A stretch of 64,000 nt of DNA from Monodelphis domestica. Taxonomy: Eukaryota > Chordata > Mammalia > Didelphimorphia > Didelphidae. The stretch spans positions 6,509,378 through 6,573,377 of the forward strand of contig NC_077235.1 of the NCBI RefSeq assembly GCF_027887165.1. Reading direction: 5' to 3'. Positions 54,978-64,000 of the stretch are shown here, in pieces (position 1 is the first letter of the stretch; every line of letters begins with the position of its first letter). The translations under genes and the position numbers were made by a program. Under the pieces are notes generated by a model. It did not search any database, had not been told where the DNA came from, and worked only from the letters and a program-made list of their open reading frames with translations.

Positions 54978-56555
54978 TAAGTAGTAAGCCCTCATTCCTC
55001 AAACAGAGCAGATCTGGTGGGCTGCAGCAAATGCAGGTCCAGGCTGACTAGATCACAGATAGCAAACAGCCTTTGACCTTTAAAGGGGAAAAATCAGCGT
55101 TCAAATTTGGCTAAGTGAAAACTTCAGCACCAAAATGAGGTAACAGCGACCTTTCCCTTTCAGCCTTGAAAACTGAGCTCTTGTCCCTTCTCCTTCAGGG
55201 CTGCCATAACAAAGAGCCCAGGGGGCATTTGGGAGGGGCTAGCGTTTTAGGGGACATTTCTTCTCTCTTTCCAATAGAGTGAAGGCTACATTTCACAGTC
55301 AAAAATGTGAAAAAGCTTAGCTGACTGACAACTTATAGAAAAAGGATGGGGCTCTGATACAGTTCTGTTAAGCCTCTTAGCTTCCTAACTGGGGTTTGAC
55401 TTTGACTGTAATACTAATCAATTTGCCCTTCCCTTACAACCAGGGCACACCTGGGCACAGCAAAGTGTGATCACAGGCACCAATGATTAGCTGGACAAAG
55501 TGGTCAAAGGTCCTATTACAGGGTAGCACCCCTTCCACATTACAGGGGGAAAAAAACAGCCCATGGATACCTTGGCTCTTATTTGCCTGCCACATGTCCA
55601 GTCTCTTGGAGGCTGATGTCCAGACTGCTGCCCTGGGAACTTAGAGATCACTGCCCAGACATGGGGCACAGAGGTTGCCTACATTTTGCAGTAAACTCAA
55701 GGAGGTAAAAAAAAACAAGACAAAAAAAAGACTTCAGGACAGGGGAGAGCTTTCACATATAATGTACAAAACATTTTATTTTCCCAAAATCAGGCCCCAA
55801 ACCTCCACAGCTTTTAGGATCAATTTATTCAGTCCTGTCCCCCCAAAAGTGAGTGCACATGATACCTTAAAAAAGTTGGAGAAACTTTATTAGCAGTCCT
55901 TCCCATTGGAATCTCTGACAAGCTCCTCCATCTGCTTAACAGTTGACTCAATGCTAGTGGTTGACTAGAAAAGAAGGAAAATAGAAAGGTAGAGCTTGAG
56001 AAAATTCGGAGAGAGTAAGCTTTCATCCTTGAGCTTTTTGGGGAGGGGGGTGTTAAGCACTATTGCATTGTAGTCAGAATTCAGGTGGTATAGATTTGTC
56101 TTTGGCTGGGGCTCTCATGGTAGAAAGACCAAAAGGTCTCATTTTCCTCCCCTCAAATGTGTGTGGCAGGTCTTCACAGAAGTATAAGAATTATTGCAAA
56201 ATAATTCAGTGGCTAAACCCACCCAAAATGGCACCCCCACCCCACACTGGATCATGTCCCTTTGTATAGAGCATAGAATCTCTAAGATTCAAAGTGCCAT
56301 AGGGGGCCTGCAAGGGTCAATGAAACAATAGAGGCATGGTTCTTGCCACACACATTTTGGAGGCATAGCATGTTTGTCCCCAGCTTCAAGAGATCTCTAT
56401 CTACCTTCTCAGGACCCCCAGAGGGATTTGATTGGCACCTCTCTGATTAATTCCCCATGTTCACTAGGGGATTGGAATTATGCATTCATGCCATCACCCC
56501 CAGGGGGAGTGAGTGCTCCCCCATACACACACAGATTGGGTCTGATTTGAGTTTT
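54978..56555. other. Unique non-coding sequence
   Basis: No repeat family I can name. An A-rich run is at 55,705-55,730. Frames at 55675-55893 and 56063-56269 lack domains. Confidence 0.35.
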
Positions 56556-56559
56556 GTAT

Positions 56560-56640
56560 TCTTTGTATACTTCTCACCCTGTGTCTAACACAAGACCAGG
56601 CATACTGAGGGTGTTTAATAAACATTTACTGCTGGGTCTG
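56560..56640 (+). mobile_element. L2 3' end
   Basis: 'taacacaagaccaggcatac' and 'gtgtttaataaacatttact' form a diverged L2 terminus. Confidence 0.6.
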
Positions 56641-57177
56641 CTGTTGTCATTATTTCTGTGTCTCCCCGACTGTACCGTGACTGCTCTAGGATCCTGACTG
56701 TAGCTATGATGACTCCCAAGACCACTAACAGAACCAGCCTCTGTGGACTCTGTAGCCCTCAGACATTATCTGTGGTTTCTCAGGGAAAGAGCAACTTCAG
56801 TTCTGCCCCAGAGAAGCAAAATGGGCACAAATCCTAAGTAATAGGCAAGTCTGCCTCTCACAGGGTGGTAGCTTTAAGCCAATAATAGGTCTCAGATTTT
56901 TTCTGTCTTATACAGGTGTGGCCCAAAAAGATTTCCCCCGTCCCCTCCATTCCCACCCCCTGCATGTTCCACTAGCTTTTTGCAGCTGGGTAAAGAAACT
57001 GTTTTCTGTTCATGACACTCACTACCCTTGGGAGGTATGTCATGACTATCAATTGGTTGATTTTCTGGCTTTCCAGGGCCAGCTTTTTTACCATTGGTGT
57101 CCATGACCACTAGATGAGAATCCATGGAGCTAGATGACGCACTGCAGATACCAGTGCAGATGCCACTAACATCTGCT

Positions 57178-57189
57178 CCACTAGGGGGC
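57178..57189 (+). promoter_or_regulatory. CTCF core motif
   Basis: CCACTAGGGGGC fits CCASYAGRKGGC at every position. It is in unique sequence. Occupancy is inferred. Confidence 0.5.
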
Positions 57190-57670
57190 TTGGGTGGCAG
57201 AGCCTTCATGGCCCCTCCCCTCTCCCAACCGGGACCAATGGAGAGCTCTGGAAACCAGCATCCTCCATCTTGGTCATTTCTGAAGAGTTCAGCCTTCGAG
57301 CCTAGCTTTGCCCTATCACCTTAGCTGAGGGTAAAGTGCTAATGCCAGTCTATCTCAGGGCCCAGCCTGAGTCATCTCCATTTTTCAAAGCAGACATCTC
57401 ATTAACAGCCATCTCCCATGACACACTGATGGGATTAGCTGTGCTGCACTCTATAAATCCTGCCCACCTAACAATTTACAAGAGATGCCCACCTATCTTC
57501 CTCAGAGCTACCAAATTATCTTTCCACTCCCAAGGCTCTTCACCCCCTGGGGACCTGCCCCAGGAGCAAAAGCTAAGCCCTAGAGTGTAGCAGGCTCCTC
57601 CCATTAGTTAGCTCTCAGGCTAAAATGGAAACATTTGTGGGAGGCCAACACACTGAGCTATTGTCAGCCA

Positions 57671-57698
57671 TTATCTGTTTATGATAAGTTCATTATCT
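57671..57698. promoter_or_regulatory. Cluster of three GATA-factor motifs
   Basis: TTATCT (57671), TGATAA (57682) and TTATCT (57693) lie within 28 bp, at 11-bp steps, about one helical turn. It is in repeat-free DNA. GATA-binding enhancers often contain such clusters; activity is inferred. Confidence 0.4.
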
Positions 57699-57721
57699 GC
57701 TTCATTCCAATCACCTCACAG

Positions 57722-57748
57722 TTGCCTGAAGGACTGTATCCCCAACAG
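57722..57748 (+). other. Candidate 27-nt microexon
   Basis: It is bounded by an acceptor ('cattccaatcacctcacag', ending 57721) and a full-consensus donor, CAG|GTAAGT (GT at 57749). Its 27 nt would be nine codons in any phase; one frame reads L-P-E-G-L-Y-P-Q-Q. The polypyrimidine tract is only moderate. Confidence 0.25.
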
Positions 57749-57964
57749 GTAAGTTTGGGTCAGGGGAAACAATTAGGGAGAAGATTCCTTTTAAGATGTG
57801 TGCCCATTGGGAGAGGAAGGCACAGAGAAATGTCAGCTAATGAATAGTACCTTGGGGAGTGCCAGCAGACTAGCCTGCAGCCCTTCCTCTAGGGAGCACA
57901 GCTTTTTTCAAGGGCTCCTCTTTGCTTTTGTATTCTCCTTTAACTTCTTTTCCTTCGGATAATA

Positions 57965-58190
57965 GTAATGCCTCACTTTTATATAGCATTGAAGGTGTAC
58001 AAAGCACCTTCCAGACAACAAGACCATGAGGTAAGTGTTGTGAGGGAGTAGCAATTCCATTTTCAGATAAGGAAACCAGCTCTGAGAGGTTAGGTTACTT
58101 ATTCTTGGTCACACAGACAATAAATGGCAGCTCCAGAATTCAAACCCAGGTCTCTACTGCCTAGTGCCCCAGCCAAACACCCTGCCAACT
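57965..58190 (-). mobile_element. MIR SINE
   Basis: 'gtacaaagcaccttccagac', 'ttttcagataaggaaaccag', 'cacacagacaataaatggca' and 'caaacccaggtctctactgc' are the complement of a MIR. The GTAAGT near 58,030 is part of it. Confidence 0.8.
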
Positions 58191-58895
58191 TTAGGAGGGT
58201 TGGGTTGGGCAACATCGCCAATTGGCCATATTCACAAATTTAGATAGGGTAAGAGCCAGGGCAGAGTCAAGGGGTCATTTGCCAGCCCTGATGATTGGAA
58301 GAGTACCCAGTTTCAGCAGCTCACTCAACTCTTGTCTGTTCTTCCTTCCCTTGAAACTGCTGCCTCTGAGACAGGCAAATGGCAATGGCCCCCAAGTCAG
58401 CGTGGGTCACTAGGGGTCTGCTCAAAAAATGGCCCCAGTGCAGCCAGAAGAGATTCAGGTAACTGGAGTCACTGGGGAAGTGTTCAGGCACAACAGAGTA
58501 GAAATGAGAGAAAGGCCTGGTCCAGGTGAAAGATCACAATATTTGATTCCGTTTCCTACTTTTGAAAGCTCTTCCCTGGCAGGCTGGAGCAGCAAGGAAT
58601 CCATATACTGATTTATTACCTCTCCTGAGGTGTGGGAAGTTGAACAAGCCCAGGGCTCAAGTTGCTAAATTGTGCCAGGGAGATCTCTGGCCTGGACCCC
58701 TGAACTCAAAATCCCTTCGCTTAATTAAAGTAGCCATTTTCACCTTCCCACTTTCATCTCTGATTCATTTCCTGAGACATGGAAAGGGAGTTTGGTTTCT
58801 GGATGAAATGGGTCCTCAATAGACTTGAAATACATACCTAAGGTCCCTGGAGCTAATTAATCAGTTGGCCCAGTGGGGTTTTGGGGGGTAATCTT
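58191..58895. other. Unique non-coding sequence
   Basis: No repeat or exon recognised. An A/T-rich stretch with TTAATTAA-type cores lies at 58,715-58,730 and 58,853-58,862. Confidence 0.35.
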
Positions 58896-59290
58896 AATGC
58901 AGTGGAGTACAGTAAAAAGAGTATTCAATTTGGAGAACTTGGATTCAAATCCTGGATCTGTGTGACTTTAGACAATAATAACAACAGTGCTTCTAGAGCA
59001 CTCCAGGATTTCAAAGCACTCTACCTATCTCATTTGATCCTCACAGTCTCTTACAGATGAGGAAACCAAGACACTGTAATGATCAATAATTGTTGTGTCT
59101 GAGCCAGGATTCAAAATGTTAACAAGCATGGCAAGCACTTTATCCACTATGCCACCTAACTGCCTTCTGCTCTCTGGGCCTCAGTTTCCTCCTCTGTAAA
59201 ACAAGAGAGTTGGGCTTAATGGCCCTTACCATTAATGGCCCATGTATAAGCAGCTCTAGTTCTAGAATTACTGCTACTGAGCCTTTTAGC
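58896..59290. mobile_element. Three MIR fragments in alternating orientation
   Basis: 58,900-58,980 is plus ('acttggattcaaatcctgga'). 58,980-59,160 is minus ('tcatttgatcctcacagtct', 'tacagatgaggaaaccaaga', 'atgccacctaac'). 59,165-59,285 is plus ('gggcctcagtttcctcctct', 'taatggcccttaccatta'). Confidence 0.7.
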
Positions 59291-59399
59291 CCCTTGAAGA
59301 TAGTCAGTTCTCAGAGATGCTTTTCCATTTCGGTTTTGTTGGGAACAACCCCCAAATCTTTTCCCTTGTTGATACCAGAAAGGCTAAATGAAGAACTTT

Positions 59400-60115
59400 C
59401 TACTCACCCAACTCTATGAGGCACAGTGGTCCCTGCCCTCCAGGACCTCCTAGTCAATTTGGAGAAGCTCTAGCCAGTCTTACCAGTTTGAGTGGCTTCC
59501 CAAAGGATGAGCACTATACAATTCAGGAACGAGAGGACTAGGAACCAGGAAAGGGCAAACTTCTTGGGGGTGGGTTGCTTTGAATGGGTTTTGGGAGGAC
59601 ATAAGGAATCAGGGTTGGGCAGGAGGAGACAGGAAGGCATCCTAGACCAGGGCACCAGCAGAAACAAAGTCACAGAGGGGAGGACAAGCCAGCAGAATGC
59701 AGTGTGGAGACTTGGGCTTAGGAAAGAGGAGACCTGGAGGTTTTTTACTGGCTCTGCCAATAATTCTTCCCTGTGGCACTGAACAATTGCTCTCCCCCCC
59801 TCTCAGCCTGTTTCCCATATCTTAAATTAGGGGGTCACAAAATAAGGTGAAAAACAAAAATAATTTTTTAAAATGAGTAGCTTGGTGAGCAGTGATTAAT
59901 AAGTTCCCCGTCTAGCCGAGGCTCAATAAAGTGACTAACCTGGCTAGATTGTGAAGGCTCTGAGAGGGAATCAGATGAGATGAGGTTAGACTGGTAGGAG
60001 GAAGCTGGGGAGAATTGACCTTGAGTTTGAAATTGATAATGGGGAGCCATTGAGGATTTGTTTCTTTTTTATCTGGAGAGTGAGTGACCTGATTGAAGCA
60101 AATCCCAGCCAAAAT
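59400..60115 (-). mobile_element. L2 LINE 3' part
   Basis: 'agtggtccctgccctccagg', 'gaaggcatcctagaccaggg' and 'taatggggagccattgagga', then 'tgagtgacctgattgaagca', follow the L2 order on the minus strand over about 700 bp with gaps. Confidence 0.55.
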
Positions 60116-60585
60116 AGAAGAGCATGGACCTGGGGTTAAGAACCCCTGACCTAGAGCAAAGAGAGACCTGCTTAAGCAGGAAGATTCACAGCACAGTAGC
60201 TATTTTGCTTGAGTCCAAAACAAGGGTTAAGCTAGTAAGGGTAGTAGAAACAGAAGGAGAACAGCTTGAGTTTCAGTGAATAGCAACTGTATAAGCATAC
60301 CCTCCCCTTCTTTAGTTGTCTCTATGTGGGCCAATGGACCCTTCCTGGATCCCATTCAGAGCAAATTCAACTTTCCTAGACTGATTAGGCGTATTGACCT
60401 GGGGTCCAAGGTCACTTCTTAAAAAGGCAAAGAGGGGGAAATTATCTCTTACATCCAGCCTGCTGAAGGCCCAGGACAAAACTGGACTAGTTCCATAACT
60501 CAGATGGCTTGTAATCCTATTAGGTACTTGGTCAGATTTTTTCAGGGTCTCCTATTTATCCCTCCCCCAATATAGAATCCACTAT
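60116..60585. other. Unique non-coding sequence
   Basis: Nothing recognised. Confidence 0.35.
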
Positions 60586-60589
60586 ACCT

Positions 60590-60705
60590 TCCTTCCCCTC
60601 TCTGGGCCTCAGTTTTCTCCTCTATAAAACAAGAGAGTTGGGCTCGATGACCCTTAAGGTTATAACCAGCTCTAGTTTTAGAATGATGGTACTTCATGTT
60701 ATCTG
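60590..60705 (+). mobile_element. MIR-type fragment
   Basis: 'ctctctgggcctcagttttc', then 'acaagagagttgggctcgat', 'gacccttaaggttataacca' and 'gctctagtttt'. It is unusually similar to 59,170-59,285. Confidence 0.65.
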
Positions 60706-60824
60706 AGGGGTTCCTAGAAGGCTCTGCTGTTCCCTTTCTAAGTGTCCCCCCCCACTATGCCCAATTCTGAAATTCCACAATTAGAGCCATTCCTTTGAAT
60801 TCAATTCCTATAGTGCTTCAGTGT

Positions 60825-61045
60825 GGCATAGTAAATAGAGCAGTTGCCTAGGGATCAGGATGACCTAAATTTTAATCCTGCCTGAGTATTCTTAGTAACT
60901 GTGTGACCACATTGAGCCTCAGTTTCCTAATCTGAAAATGTCCTTGTAGGGTCTTTGTGAGGATTAAATTAAGTAATGTATGGAAAGTGCCTTATAAGTC
61001 TTATATTATCACTATATAAAAGTGAGTTAATATCATTATTATTAT
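60825..61045 (+). mobile_element. MIR SINE
   Basis: 'gtggcatagtaaatagagca', 'tgcctagggatcaggatgac', 'gtgtgaccacattgagcctc', 'tttgtgaggattaaattaag' and a final 'attattatt' make a near full-length MIR. Confidence 0.85.
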
Positions 61046-61221
61046 GTTAAGATGCAAATCCACCTCAGAGCAGAGGAAAAAGAGGCCTAAGGTATTCCTT
61101 GGAGCGTGTTCACCTGCTTAGCCTCTGGGTCTCATGTCCCCATCAGGGCACAGGGAGATTCTGAAGTACAAAAGAGGGCACTAAAAACAAGCTTTGCCCA
61201 CTTTTCACTTTTGCTGGGAAG

Positions 61222-61265
<44 letters not shown>
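61222..61265. repeat. (GA)n microsatellite
   Basis: About 20 GA units on the plus strand. Confidence 0.95.
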
Positions 61266-61268
<3 letters not shown>

Positions 61269-61269
61269 G

Positions 61270-62405
61270 TCTAATGCAAAGGAATATGGAGTATAGCCTG
61301 TCCGTAATTGGGACGTACATTTTGCTCTAAGGCCCTCCAATGGCCAAGTCCGTTTCCCACTTACCAAAGTCAGGGTAAAGTCTCTTCTGACTAATTCTTC
61401 TAGTGCTGCCCAATTTCTGGAGCCCTGCTACCATCCCAGGGGGCTTCCCAGCTCCTGCCAGTGAGCCAAGTTCCTTGCTAGAGAAGGTTGCATTTGTCCC
61501 CTTTGGGACACGAGGAAACGTGAATGTAGAGGGAGTAAGTGACTTATAGTTTAATTCCCCTTGACTCTGCTAGTGACTTCCAGGACAGCCACTCTGGGGT
61601 TCCTTTTTCTCAGCTTTTACAATCCTTCTTTGTATCCAATCAGACACAGACACTGGATGTCCTTAACCCATTTCTCTGCTCATCCAGTGTATTTCAAGGG
61701 CTGGGTACCATGCCAACTCCTCAAATGACTTCTCTAATACCTTGACCCCAGGACCTTCTGATACCAAGGCTAGTGGTAGAGTACCCACATAATCTGCATT
61801 TTCCAATGCAGTCTCGCTTTCATGAAAAGAAGGTCAATTTTAATGAGGCTTTGACCGAGCTTGTGCATTGTCAGACCTTGATTTCATCAAGACAATACGG
61901 TCACCATGTTAGTCTGTAGTCTGTGGCAATGGCCAATGTTGTTAACTCTGATTCAGCCACTAGAGGGCGATGGCCTATGAATTGGAAAGAGAGAAGCATC
62001 CTGTTAATAAAGGTCCAATGGTATTACACTATGACCATAAACCTTTCTCTCACATTCCACATTCCATCATAGAAATGATTATATTGTTCTGTTGATATTT
62101 GAAATCGATCTCATTTAGAGTGGACTAATGGGCTACCCTAGCATATTTTAGCAGGGGCCTTCTGGAGACAATGCCTCAAGTAAAGGAGTGACTGGAGGCT
62201 GGATCTCAGAACTTTGGTAGGCTATGGAAGGATAAATAATATAGGATGGGCTGGTCTTCTGCCACCCATAAAATCACACTTCCGTAAGCCCTGCCACCAT
62301 CTTCTTTGCCAGTGGACAGAGTTCATTTGGGCAATTGTCAGAATCAAAAGGAAGAAAATATATACCAGCTCATTTAAACTTTGCATAAATTAAAATATGA
62401 TTATA
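61270..62405. other. Unique non-coding sequence
   Basis: No repeat or exon recognised. It contains the CTCF-type motif at 61957. Confidence 0.35.
61957..61968 (+). promoter_or_regulatory. CTCF core motif
   Basis: CCACTAGAGGGC fits the CTCF core exactly, with a downstream G and a CpG ('gggcgatgg'). Same orientation as the site at 57178. Confidence 0.55.
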
Positions 62406-62409
62406 TCAT

Positions 62410-62540
62410 ATAATGAGGAGCTGTGCCATAGTAGATAGAGGTCTGTTTTTTAAATCAGCAAGAGCTGAGTTCAAGTTCTGCCCGTAATGCATACTGGTGG
62501 TGTAAACATGGGCAAAGCACACACCCTCACTGGTTGACAG
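62410..62540 (+). mobile_element. MIR SINE fragment
   Basis: 'gagctgtgccatagtagata', 'agctgagttcaagttctgcc' and 'aaacatgggcaaagcacaca' are the 5' half of MIR. Confidence 0.65.
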
Positions 62541-63685
62541 TCAATCTTGGAAGAGCTTCCACACTGGGGACTCCCTATAAGAGTACAGGTCCAACCCAGC
62601 CTCACCTTCCCAGAGTTGATTCAAGTGTGTTGTCCAGAAGAATATAGTCCCAGATAGCTGGTATTGTCCTGAAAGTCACAAAGAGAACTCTATCGTTGCC
62701 CAATTACCTAAGACAGGACCTTGAGCCACTCAACCTGAGAAATTTGCTAGTAGTGGGCTAACAGTTTGGGATTAGTGCTCACCTGGGCCATTTGGGTGCT
62801 GAAAAAGTAAGTTCATTCTCAATGCATCTCCCCTGCGTTCCTTACTCCCTTTGCCTGATGAGGGCACAAATTGGGACCAACTCAGAGGAAATGTTTCTTC
62901 CCAAAGATGTGGCCCACAAGTACCTAAAATGGCATCTAACTTTTGTGGTCAAAATAAAGCATCCCTGGTTACCTAGCAGTGCTACTAGTGGAGGAATATG
63001 GGGGAGATCTTTGAATTGCCAGGTGCTTGGCTCTCACACATAGTAGTCCTACCAAAATCTGACAGTATTTAACAACAGAGTCAATATTTGTAGGCCAAGC
63101 CACCAAGGCAAGCTTTTTGCAAAACTTTTTATATCCCTGTAATTCAACCTGGAGAGACAGCCTTCCCTATTTGTACAGGAAAACCTCCCAATTTTTAGAA
63201 ACTTTTGTAGCTCAGTATGTTGTGGGACAGAATGATTTGGCTCTTTGCCTTTGGATGCCTACATCCCTGTATAGGATAAAATGACCAAACCCTGAATTTG
63301 ATGGTACCATTCTGGTATGTACCATTTGAGATGGTTTGCTGGCTGCCCAGAAGTCCTAGGAAAATGGGTAGACTGAATAACTTGCTCTTTCCAGAAGCAA
63401 CTCAGATTTGAAAGAGGAAAACTTGGTCCTTTTCAACTCAAGAGTGCAAAGGACAAAGAGGAAAAAAGAAAGATGATGGAGCCTAAAGAGTGAGATAGCA
63501 AACAGGGGTGTCCTCTATTGCAAGATATGAAAAAGGCCTTGTCATTTTGAAAAATTGTCCTTGAAAAGAAATACATATTATCTATGTGTATAAATAGCTC
63601 AGCCCTTTTTGTTCCTACCCTGTGAACAGGGATCAACCCCTCTTCCTCTCATTCATCAGTGATTACCTGAGAGGGGAAACCCCCT
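62541..63685. other. Unique non-coding sequence
   Basis: No repeat family or exon recognised. The frames at 62792-63043 and 63433-63636 lack domains. Confidence 0.35.
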
Positions 63686-63689
63686 CAAC

Positions 63690-63975
63690 CCTGCTTCTCT
63701 TACCCTTCCCCTCCTCCTTCCCTTTTCCTCTCTCCTTCCTCCTCTCTCTGGCTCACTGCCTCCTATCCCTCCCCCTTCCTTTTCTCTCTCACTCCATCTC
63801 TCTTCTGTCTCTCTGACTCTCTTCTGTCTGCCAGTCTGTCCTCTCTCTCTCTCCAGCTTCCAGTTCTTTCCTGAACAATGTGCCTTCTCTCTGTTTCCCT
63901 CCCTCCCTCCTCTCCCCTACCCCCTTTTCTTTCTCCCTGCATTTTCCTTCCTTCCCTCACCCCACCTCTGGTTCT
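63690..63975. repeat. C/T-rich low-complexity tract
   Basis: Irregular 'ctctctctcc' and 'ccttccctc' pyrimidine runs without a fixed period. The frames on both strands are artefacts of composition. Confidence 0.85.
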
Positions 63976-64000
63976 TTCTATTTACATCTGTTTCTTTTTC

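Larger units (their letters stand above)
56641..57960. other. Unique block with regulatory-type motifs
   Basis: Largely repeat-free. It contains a CTCF-type core (57178), a GATA cluster (57671) and a possible 27-nt exon (57722), listed separately. Open frames at 56892-57590 have no domain. Confidence 0.4.

Noticed and set aside
58020..58040. Splice donor AGGTAAGT in 'catgaggtaagtgttgtgag'
   Set aside because: It lies in a minus-strand MIR where this wording is part of the repeat consensus; no partner acceptor seen.

Overview
This is a window of marsupial nuclear DNA, most likely from an opossum such as Monodelphis domestica. It carries marsupial-type L1 elements, a tRNA-derived marsupial SINE in several young copies, an RTE/BovB-type 3' end, abundant L2 and MIR, endogenous-retrovirus-type LTRs and a Tigger-like DNA transposon. 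CpG is depleted except in one island. I recognise no complete protein-coding gene. Nearly all open frames lie in repeats, in the complement of repeats, or in low-complexity tracts. All family names are from memory of these families; no search was run.

Layout. 1-8.3 kb: ancient L2 and MIR in nested order, one SINE, an RTE insertion with a perfect 9-bp target duplication, and a candidate LTR. 8.38-14.04 kb: a minus-strand L1 with target duplications and both termini, an ORF2 lacking its 5' half, an ORF1 remnant, two microsatellites, and a solo LTR inside its 5' UTR. 16.15-20.26 kb: a plus-strand L1 mosaic carrying an LTR-like insert, a CpG-rich insert of unknown class, and a 235-bp piece of 28S rRNA. 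20.3-28.1 kb: three SINEs set among decayed minus-strand L1/HAL1-type elements. 28.1-42.8 kb: L2, MIR, RTE and L3-like fragments, a Tigger-like element, a short L1 tail and some unique sequence with one candidate exon. 42.86-44.27 kb: a degenerate tandem array with units of about 150-300 bp. 45.3-46.2 kb: an L2 copy.

48.05-49.95 kb is a CpG island with a CCAAT box, two candidate splice donors and two adjacent perfect hairpins, and is the best candidate for a real gene's promoter. Directly downstream (50.2-54.25 kb) is a 4-kb strand-asymmetric C/T-rich satellite holding seven copies of a 51-bp unit inside a higher-order period near 285 bp. 54.3-64 kb is mostly unique sequence with MIR/L2 fragments, a TATA box with a nearby donor, a GATA cluster, a possible 27-nt exon and two CTCF-type motifs.

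How it might work: the island and splice-like signals suggest the 5' part of a plus-strand gene whose body lies mainly to the right of the window, with the satellite in or near its first intron. This is inference; no exon chain can be proven here.
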